NCBI GenBank assembly: GCA_964469505.1
Contig: CAYXZO010000049.1
Span: 1-16,731, forward strand
Direction: 5' to 3'
DNA length: 16,731 nt
DNA from: CAYXZO01 sp964469505
GTDB lineage: Bacteria > Fidelibacterota > UBA8477 > JABMPR01
Positions 1-6,345 of this stretch are shown here, piece after piece. Below the pieces are notes generated by a model. It worked only from the letters and a program-made list of their open reading frames with translations. It did not search any database and was not told where the DNA came from. Each line of letters starts with the position of its first letter. The first letter of the stretch is position 1. Position numbers and translations under genes: made by a program.

Positions 1-330
1 TATAACTAAATCTCTCCATTATTTCCAATCCGAAAAAGACTTTTTGGACAACCCCTAGAACGCAAAAAGCACCCGGTGGAGGCCCTTTCTCGCAGAAACA
101 TTCACTTGGGGCTTAGATATCCATTAACTGGAAGATTTTGGTGCTATCAGCAACATGAGAGCCAAAGCGAAGAAAACCCCGTAGCTAGGTTAAAATTCGT
201 TAGAAACAGGCAAAAGCGTTCATCGAGTGGATAGCAGAGACAAATTATAACGGTAGCAATGGAGCAAGCTACACACGAGCGTATCTTATAAGCTAAATTT
301 ATTAAGCACTTCTTCCTTCCCGAATAAGTA
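1..330. other. Non-coding flank downstream of the cytochrome operon
   Basis: This AT-rich stretch follows the stop codon of the last cytochrome gene. I see no convincing gene, tRNA or transposon end in it. A 70-codon minus-strand frame (147-359) overlaps the end of the monoheme cytochrome and has neither a ribosome site nor a recognisable domain, so I do not call it. Only short weak inverted repeats occur (for example GTAGC/GCTAC near 254-273), and none carries a T-tract. The operon terminator is therefore either rho-dependent or not recognisable by eye. Confidence 0.6.
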
Positions 331-834
331 CTATTGAGAAATCCCCTTATTTTTAACAAAAGTACGAATATAGGCTATCACGTTTCTAATTTCATCGGGT
401 CTCAGAGTGTAGCCCCAAGGGGGCATATATGGCGATTTACCTACGGCTGCCCCACCTTCCGTAATAGCTTTACGTATTTCTGTAAGTGATATATTCGCCA
501 TAGCGCTAGAGTCTGTGAAATTGAAAGGCTTTACCTTGAAAGAACTTTGTAGATTAAAAGCATTGAAGCCATTTCCATCACCGGTCTGGCCATGGCAGAT
601 TGCACAGTAGTGGTCGTAGATTAGTTTGCCCCGATACTCTTCCCGGGTGAGATTCAAATCAGCATAGGGATTTTTTAGCATTTTCTCGAAGGTAGGCAAA
701 GTGGCTTTAGCGGCAGTGGTGTCGCCAGCAGCTTCCTGAGCCAGGACAACAGAGACCGTCCTCGAGAACCCTAACACAAGCAGGAATGCCATCAGGAGGA
801 TAATTGAAGTCCAGCGAGTGTGGTATAACTTCAT
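331..834 (-). CDS. Monoheme c-type cytochrome (167 aa, ActE-like size), periplasmic
   Basis: This is a small class-I cytochrome c and the last gene of the operon. Residues 1-33 look like a Sec signal or N-terminal anchor with a long hydrophobic core and an LAQ-E cleavage-like end. The single heme site is C77-x2-C80-H81. The sixth ligand is probably M137 in SPYMPPW, and the C-terminal helix (DEIRNVIAYIRTF) is typical of the fold. The frame is open 41 codons further upstream, but I start at the ATG at 834. It begins the signal peptide, follows a GAGGAAG ribosome site, and overlaps the octaheme stop as ATGA, which indicates translational coupling. In alternative complex III the monoheme subunit ActE has a comparable place, so this is a candidate exit cytochrome for the complex. 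The partner is inferred, not shown. Confidence 0.88.
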   Translation of the reverse strand: MKLYHTRWTSIILLMAFLLVLGFSRTVSVVLAQEAAGDTTAAKATLPTFEKMLKNPYADLNLTREEYRGKLIYDHYCAICHGQTGDGNGFNAFNLQSSFKVKPFNFTDSSAMANISLTEIRKAITEGGAAVGKSPYMPPWGYTLRPDEIRNVIAYIRTFVKNKGISQ

Positions 835-2804
835 TGGCTTCTTCCTCGTTTTTTCAAGCTCATCAAGTAGGCAGTAATCGCCAGACGCTCTTCGTTGCTC
901 AAATGGTAGTTGGGTTCTATAACTCCGGGCACAATTTTCCGGGGATCTTTCAGCCATTCATAAATCCATTGCGCCTGCAGCTTGTCACCGGCAAAAGCGC
1001 CGGCCGTAAAGCTGGGTCCTACATAACCACCTTTGTCCCCACGAATATGGCAGGCCATACAAGCTTTTTCTTCAAATAGAATCCGCCCCTGTTCCTCCAG
1101 TTGTGGGGTAAAGCGAGATTCCAGGTCAATTCGGGGCCAGGGTGCCGTCAGATTTTCCATGATGTAATCGGTCAACACTTCTGCTTCGTGAGGCGTAAAG
1201 TTGAAAATTGGCATTCGTTCCACCAGTATGGGGCGCATAGAATAGGAGATCATCAAGTAATCGTAGAGCCAGTTCCGTTGCACCCGGCTCCCTTCTATGG
1301 AGAGATCATAGGCTAGATTATATCCCCTGCCGTTGATTCGATGGCAAGAGAAACACTGGAACTTTTCCACAATCCGGCTGAATTCCCCCTCCGGTTCGAA
1401 GGTCGTGGTATCTGGATAAGCGGCAAAGCGAGGGGAAGCAATTTTCTTCGAATTGAAGCTGAGGAGTAAAATAGTGAGATCGTAAATGTCGCGGTTATTC
1501 AAGTTGAATAGCGGCATTTTTTGGGGGGCCTCCGGCAGGGCAAATTCCTGAGGGTTCTGAATTTTGCGGAAGATGTAATCGGCTCGGGTCCTGGGGATGG
1601 AGCTGTGGGCGAAGTCAAATTCTGCTAACGGCTTTTCCCCTTCCAGATCCAGGCGCGGTCCTATTCGCATCCAGGGAATACCGTTATCCAGGATATGGCA
1701 ATTGAAACACCGGAGCTCTTTGTATATACGACGGCCCAACTCGATAGTTTCTGGGGTGGAACTCATTTTCAGGGAATCGGCTTCCAGGACGTCCATGACG
1801 TCGTAATCGGTGTATTCGTCAATCAGGTACGAAGTCAGGTCAGCCAATTGCTGATCAGTAAAATTAAACTGTGGCATAGTGGAGTTGGGGTCGAACTTGC
1901 GTGGATATTTAATTTTATAGTAGATGTATTTGCGGGTAGCTCGATTGCCAATATTACCCAAATCGGGAGCCAGGTATCCGCCGCGGCCGTTGAAAGGGTG
2001 GCAGCTGATACAGCGGGCGTAGCGCAAAACATTTCCCCCTTGGTTGATGTCCCCTTCGGGAGGCACAGGTAGGCTATCCAGGAAGGTATCCCGAAAAGTC
2101 ATCAGGTAGGCGGAGAGGGCGTTGGCGTGGGTGTCGTTGAGATTGAAGTTTGGCATCTTGGCTTGAGGCAGGAGAGCCTGGGGATCTTTCAGCCAGGCCA
2201 GAAGCCATTGTTGGCGGGTCCAACTACCGATTCCATTCAGCGCAGGCCCTTTTCGTTTCGGCGCCAGCCCACGCACATAATGGCATCCCGAACATTGCAG
2301 ATCAGTAAACAGGGACTTACCCCGTGTGAGATCAGGGGCTGAAGCCAGCTTCTGGCTGCGGGGATGGCACTGATGGCAGGTGGTTTGCACCAGCTCCGCC
2401 CGGTACATGTCCCGGTGGGCCGTCTTTTTGCTAGTTGTGTTCCCTTGTCCACCGTGACAAATAGTGCACCCAATCCTTTGCCAATCATGCTTCAATAGAA
2501 TATCGCCGGGGTGACTACGAAAGGGTTGAGGCAAATCCATAAAGCGCGGCTTATCTATGCCCACATGGCAGGAAATGCATTGATCTTTTACCCCCAATTC
2601 GGGGTACACGATGGCCTTAACCTCGATTTGGAAGTCCTTGGCCTGGGGATCATTGCTAGCCCTCAATATCTTTTGAAATTCTCGCTGATAGGCTTCATAC
2701 GATCTGGAACAGCCAGTAAAAAGTAGTGCCATTAAAAACAAGATCAGAACCACGGATACTGTCTCATTGGGAAGTGAGCGAAACCCACACCTAATCTTCC
2801 ACAT
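831..2804 (-). CDS. Octaheme c-type cytochrome lipoprotein with five tandem cytochrome c modules
   Basis: The 657-residue protein has a hydrophobic N-terminus ending in LFTGC, so C32 is the likely lipid-modified residue and the protein is probably a periplasm-facing lipoprotein. There are eight CxxCH sites at about 76, 113, 143, 171, 265, 366, 484 and 582. The first three form a compact N-terminal multiheme domain. The last five each start a repeated class-I cytochrome unit of roughly 100 residues. Four of these units carry the axial methionine in a conserved MPxFN(L/F) motif (M217, M310, M430, M531). The fifth has IEPNYHL there, so its methionine is missing. The start ATG lies one base beyond the tetraheme stop, with GGGGAC about seven bases upstream. 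The tandem layout suggests an electron wire extending from the NrfD complex; I do not recognise a named family for the whole protein. Confidence 0.9.
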   Translation of the reverse strand: MWKIRCGFRSLPNETVSVVLILFLMALLFTGCSRSYEAYQREFQKILRASNDPQAKDFQIEVKAIVYPELGVKDQCISCHVGIDKPRFMDLPQPFRSHPGDILLKHDWQRIGCTICHGGQGNTTSKKTAHRDMYRAELVQTTCHQCHPRSQKLASAPDLTRGKSLFTDLQCSGCHYVRGLAPKRKGPALNGIGSWTRQQWLLAWLKDPQALLPQAKMPNFNLNDTHANALSAYLMTFRDTFLDSLPVPPEGDINQGGNVLRYARCISCHPFNGRGGYLAPDLGNIGNRATRKYIYYKIKYPRKFDPNSTMPQFNFTDQQLADLTSYLIDEYTDYDVMDVLEADSLKMSSTPETIELGRRIYKELRCFNCHILDNGIPWMRIGPRLDLEGEKPLAEFDFAHSSIPRTRADYIFRKIQNPQEFALPEAPQKMPLFNLNNRDIYDLTILLLSFNSKKIASPRFAAYPDTTTFEPEGEFSRIVEKFQCFSCHRINGRGYNLAYDLSIEGSRVQRNWLYDYLMISYSMRPILVERMPIFNFTPHEAEVLTDYIMENLTAPWPRIDLESRFTPQLEEQGRILFEEKACMACHIRGDKGGYVGPSFTAGAFAGDKLQAQWIYEWLKDPRKIVPGVIEPNYHLSNEERLAITAYLMSLKKRGRSQ

Positions 2805-2805
2805 T

Positions 2806-3987
2806 TTACTGTCCCCGTATTGAACGTATAAAAGTTAAAAGATTCTTTAGTTCTCCTGCGGTGAACCGTGGGTAAGGGATATTTTGTTTTTTCATGGCTT
2901 GCTGCATCTTGATGTTATGATTCCACATAGCAGTGGAAATCTTGATGGCATCTTGCAGCCCTTTAACCCGGGCCAGATTCGGCCCCCCTTTCCCGGTGTA
3001 GCCGTCCAGGGAATGGCACTTGTTGCAGTTCTTTTGCTCAAAAACCCTCCGGCCCAATTGGGGGTCACCCGACTCGATCTTGAAATCCAGAAAGTATAGG
3101 TAGGCAATCAGATCGGCCATCTCGTTTCTCTGGAAATGGGGATAAGGAACTTCCTTTTCTTGCATGCGGCGGAACATTTGCGGGGTGTGGTTCCAGAGAA
3201 TGGCAGCGATTTCATTGACACTTCTGTGAAAAGATTGCCGGGGCAATTCCGGACCTATAGTCCCACCCCGCCCCTCGACGCGATGGCAATAGATGCACTT
3301 CTTTGTCATAAACACCTGGCGCCCCTTCCAGGGGTTACCCGGGGAGGCAAATTTCAAAGCTGCCGAGGAGGGTGGATTGAAACTCTGAATGTAAGCCAGA
3401 ATATTGGCGATTTCTCTCCCCTGAAGAGTCGGATGGGGCACATGCTGCTCTTGCAAGTGGTGCATCATTTGGGGGCCATGGTTCCACATCTCCTGAGCCA
3501 TTAGAATGGGCGAGGCAAAATGGGTGAGCTGGTCCAAGGCTGGCCCAATGTTTCCGCCCTTTCCTCCTATCTGATGACACTGTCTACAACCTTTGGCTTG
3601 AAAGTCGCGAGCTCCCATCTCAGGGGAACCTGGTTCGCCGAAATATTTCAGGTAGTAGAAGAAAGCCAGCATGGCAGAAAGTTCCTGAGAATTTAGTTGG
3701 GCGGGCTGTTGGCCCTTGAGCATGGCCTGAGACATCTCTCCGGAATGGTTCCACATGGCCGCTAGAATGCCCAGGGCAGATTCGTTAGCCTGGGAGCGGC
3801 CTAGATCTGAACCAACTTTGCCCCCTTCCCCCAGAATGGAATGGCACTGCACGCATCCTTTCTGCACTAACAGTTGCCGCCCTTCCAGCGGATTTCGGGG
3901 AAGCTGAAGGTTTTGTGCACTTACAGCAGGAATTAGCACAATTCCCCAAATCAGGTAGTTGTAGAACCAATTTGTTTTGGTTTTCAT
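2806..3987 (-). CDS. Tetraheme c-type cytochrome made of four repeated monoheme domains
   Basis: This 393-residue exported protein has an N-terminal hydrophobic segment ending in AVSA-Q, a plausible signal-peptidase site. Heme sites are C45-H49, C134-H138, C231-H235 and C321-H325. Each is followed about 35 residues later by the repeated motif WNHxxxM (W79, W168, W265, W355), in which the methionine four residues after the histidine is the probable axial ligand. Each unit ends with a hydrophobic helix such as LAYIQSF or IAYLYFL. The protein therefore looks like a fourfold internal duplication of one class-I cytochrome. The ATG follows a CGGAG ribosome site and sits three bases after the small membrane protein, so it is in the same operon. 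Its likely role is electron transfer between the membrane complex and the octaheme lipoprotein, which is inferred from position only. Confidence 0.9.
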   Translation of the reverse strand: MKTKTNWFYNYLIWGIVLIPAVSAQNLQLPRNPLEGRQLLVQKGCVQCHSILGEGGKVGSDLGRSQANESALGILAAMWNHSGEMSQAMLKGQQPAQLNSQELSAMLAFFYYLKYFGEPGSPEMGARDFQAKGCRQCHQIGGKGGNIGPALDQLTHFASPILMAQEMWNHGPQMMHHLQEQHVPHPTLQGREIANILAYIQSFNPPSSAALKFASPGNPWKGRQVFMTKKCIYCHRVEGRGGTIGPELPRQSFHRSVNEIAAILWNHTPQMFRRMQEKEVPYPHFQRNEMADLIAYLYFLDFKIESGDPQLGRRVFEQKNCNKCHSLDGYTGKGGPNLARVKGLQDAIKISTAMWNHNIKMQQAMKKQNIPYPRFTAGELKNLLTFIRSIRGQ

Positions 3988-3990
3988 GAA

Positions 3991-4224
3991 TTACTCCGAT
4001 TTGCGATATTTCCTCAGCCCGATAAACACATAGGTCAACACACTGGCCAGGGTCAGAAAGATGGGAACGGCGACAATGCTGATTCCAATGGTTGCCGAGG
4101 GAGCATCATGTAAGCGCGTGGAAAGTTTGAGTAGATTGGCCACCCACAGGCCGATGGCAGTACACAGGATCCAAATCAGAACCAATGAAACTACCTGTAA
4201 GACAAACAGAAGTTTTTCATTCAT
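3991..4224 (-). CDS. Small two-helix membrane protein of unknown function (77 aa)
   Basis: I do not recognise a family. The protein has two clear hydrophobic segments, about residues 4-31 and 44-70, and a short basic tail (RKYRKSE). There are no cysteines positioned for metal binding. The ATG at 4224 has AGGT about seven bases upstream. The stop is only three bases before the tetraheme start, and the gene follows the NrfD-family gene by 53 bases, so it is embedded in the operon. Alternative complex III and cytochrome oxidases contain small accessory membrane subunits, and this could be one: a stabiliser, or an anchor for the tetraheme protein. That is inference from size and location. It is real in my view because of hydropathy, spacing and its fit into the packed operon. 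Confidence 0.75.
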   Translation of the reverse strand: MNEKLLFVLQVVSLVLIWILCTAIGLWVANLLKLSTRLHDAPSATIGISIVAVPIFLTLASVLTYVFIGLRKYRKSE

Positions 4225-4277
4225 CGCTATACCTGAGATTTAAGGGTCATATTCTTTCGAATCATGGATATACATTT

Positions 4278-5603
4278 TTATGAATCAGCCATTTCCACCT
4301 CAGGCAAATAAGTCTTGAGGCGCTCGGATACTTCTTGGATGCTCTTTTCACGCCCCTCTTTTACTTCCCAGACGGAGATCAGAGGGAAAAAGCGAGAGAA
4401 TAGTACAAAGCCCAGAATAAAAACGGCTACTGCGCCGATAAGCAGGCTCCACTCGGTGAGCGATGGAATGTATATGCCCCGAGGATAGGGCAGTCGAGTG
4501 TTGGCCAAAGAAGGTACCACAATGATCAAGCGCTCCAGCCACATCCCGATGGTGACTCCAATGGAAGCCGTCAGAATACCAGGGATGGTCTTGGTTCTTC
4601 GATTGCTGAGCAACACTATCGGCAACACAAAGTTACCCAGCGCCATAATCCAGAAGAAAGGGGCATACTTGCCGGTAAACTTGTACATGAAAACTTTCAT
4701 TTCGTAAGGCTCATGGCCGAAATAGCCGGTGAGATATTCGGAGAAGGTGAAATAAAACCACAACAAGGACATGATCAGCAACAGATTGCTCAAGTAGCGA
4801 AAATGGATTTCTTTCAGATAAGCTTCCAGGTGAAAGACTTTCCGAAAGGCGATCATCACGATCAAGAGGGCCGCAATGCCCGAATAGATGGCGCCCACGA
4901 CGAAGTAGGGACCAAAAATGGTACTATGCCAGCCAGGTTGGAGTGTCATAGAGAAGATGTAAGAAATAACGGTGTGCACCGACACCGCAATGGGGATTAC
5001 CATTACCATCAAAATGTTCATGGCCCGCTCCAGCACATGTTTTTGCCTTTCCGTGCCCTCGTAGCCCCAGCTCAGTAAGTGATATAACCACTGGGGCCGG
5101 GCGCCACGGTCTCGCAGGATAGCGATATCCGGAATTAAAGGGAGGTAGAGATAGACTGTGCTGGCAGTAAAGTAAGCGGTGATGCTGGTTACATCCCAGA
5201 GCAAGGGTGATTGTAAGCGGCCGCTGCGAAAGATATTTAGCAGCCGGTCGGGACGTCCCAGGTCGATAATGGGATGAAGCCCACCAATGGCCAGGACGAT
5301 GGCAGTGATTACCTCTGCCATGCGGGTTATGGGCCGTCTCCACTCCGCTTTGGACAACCGCAGGATGGCTGAAATCAGGGTTCCAGCGTGGCTAATTCCT
5401 ATAAAAAAAACAAAATTGACGATGTAAAAGCCCCAGGTAACGGGTTCATTCAATCCAGTAACTCCCAAGCCCCAGTATAGCTGGCGCAGGTACATGAACA
5501 TGGCCAGCCCAATGATGGCTAGCAACACTGCCACCGTGTATCGGAAAGATTTCCCTGGATGTTCTATGGGTCGGTATAAGATTTCATCTGGATCGTAAGC
5601 CAT
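4278..5603 (-). CDS. NrfD/PsrC-family quinone-interacting membrane subunit, ActC-like
   Basis: This polytopic membrane protein of about 441 residues has eight or more hydrophobic segments. The first half contains the stretch WGFYIVNFVFFIGISHAGT followed by a helix with conserved arginines (WRRPITRMAE), which I recognise from ActC of alternative complex III and the wider NrfD/PsrC family. In that family the subunit holds the quinol site and docks the iron-sulfur subunit. Two starts are possible: a GTG at 5609 and an ATG at 5603, in frame two codons apart. AAGGT abuts the GTG directly but lies six bases before the ATG, so I chose the ATG. The gene begins just after the ferredoxin stop, consistent with a shared complex. 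The C-terminal tail after the last helix (ending EVEMADS) is probably soluble. Only one NrfD copy is present, whereas canonical alternative complex III has two (ActC and ActF). Confidence 0.93.
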   Translation of the reverse strand: MAYDPDEILYRPIEHPGKSFRYTVAVLLAIIGLAMFMYLRQLYWGLGVTGLNEPVTWGFYIVNFVFFIGISHAGTLISAILRLSKAEWRRPITRMAEVITAIVLAIGGLHPIIDLGRPDRLLNIFRSGRLQSPLLWDVTSITAYFTASTVYLYLPLIPDIAILRDRGARPQWLYHLLSWGYEGTERQKHVLERAMNILMVMVIPIAVSVHTVISYIFSMTLQPGWHSTIFGPYFVVGAIYSGIAALLIVMIAFRKVFHLEAYLKEIHFRYLSNLLLIMSLLWFYFTFSEYLTGYFGHEPYEMKVFMYKFTGKYAPFFWIMALGNFVLPIVLLSNRRTKTIPGILTASIGVTIGMWLERLIIVVPSLANTRLPYPRGIYIPSLTEWSLLIGAVAVFILGFVLFSRFFPLISVWEVKEGREKSIQEVSERLKTYLPEVEMADS

Positions 5604-5612
5604 AGCCACACC

Positions 5613-6305
5613 TTAAACCATTTTTTCACCTTCAGATAAGTAATGCACCTTGGGCTCAGTCCCCAGGTCTTCCATTAAGCGAAAGGCTCGCGGACTCCGT
5701 GCCAGCTTGGATACCACACTGTTGGGGTCGTCCAGATTACCAAAATACATAGCTTTGGCAGGACAGGTTTCCACACAGGCTGGTACATATTCGTCTTCAC
5801 GCATCTCACGCCCTTCCAGGCGAGCTTTTTCTTTCGCCTTTATTAAGCGATGATGGCAGAAGGTGCATTTTTCCACCACCCCTTTGGGTCGTAGCGAAAC
5901 ATCCGGGTTTAGCGCTTGCTTGAGTTCCGGATCCCAATGAGGCGCGTACCAGTTAAAATATTTAACGGTATAAGGGCAGGCGGCCATACAATAGCGACAA
6001 CCGATGCAGCGGGGGTAAATCTGGGCTACAATGCCGTTGTCAGCTTTGTAGGTGGCACGCACTGGACAAACTTTTATGCAGGGGGGCTTATCACAATGCA
6101 TACAGGGCAGGGGAATATATCGCACACGCATGTGGGGAAACTCCCCCTCCACCTTGGTCATGATGTTAAGCCAGGAAAGAGCCCGGCCGCGTTGGGCCTC
6201 CGCGGGACTGGCATAGGCCACGTTGTTTTCTTCTTTACAAGCGGCCACACAAGCGCCGCAACCAGTGCATTTATCTAGATCAATCACCATTCCCCAACGT
6301 GTCAT
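5613..6305 (-). CDS. Four-cluster [4Fe-4S] ferredoxin subunit (ActB2/NrfC/PsrB-like)
   Basis: The 230-residue protein has sixteen cysteines in the arrangement typical of electron-transfer subunits of complex iron-sulfur molybdoenzymes: C13/16/19/23, C68/71/76/80, C100/103/106/110 and C147/150/177/181. All four clusters have a full cysteine set, so four [4Fe-4S] clusters are predicted. The ferredoxin part of ActB in characterised alternative complex III is reported to have one [3Fe-4S] cluster, so this differs. There is no signal peptide. In this family the protein is usually carried out by the Tat signal of its catalytic partner, the gene just upstream. The ATG has GGAGGT about eleven bases upstream. 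It should pass electrons between the NrfD subunit and the molybdopterin-family subunit or the pentaheme cytochrome. Confidence 0.94.
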   Translation of the reverse strand: MTRWGMVIDLDKCTGCGACVAACKEENNVAYASPAEAQRGRALSWLNIMTKVEGEFPHMRVRYIPLPCMHCDKPPCIKVCPVRATYKADNGIVAQIYPRCIGCRYCMAACPYTVKYFNWYAPHWDPELKQALNPDVSLRPKGVVEKCTFCHHRLIKAKEKARLEGREMREDEYVPACVETCPAKAMYFGNLDDPNSVVSKLARSPRAFRLMEDLGTEPKVHYLSEGEKMV

Positions 6306-6345
6306 CAGCTTCTCTACCTCCGATAGCTTATGTCAAACCCAAGGA

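Noticed and set aside
147..359. 70-codon minus-strand frame at the window's left end
   Set aside because: It overlaps the end of the monoheme cytochrome gene in another frame, has no ribosome site and no recognisable domain or signal.
835..957. Upstream extension of the monoheme cytochrome frame (41 extra codons)
   Set aside because: These codons lie inside the octaheme gene, precede the signal peptide, and would bury it; the ATG at 834 has a GAGGAAG ribosome site and an ATGA overlap.
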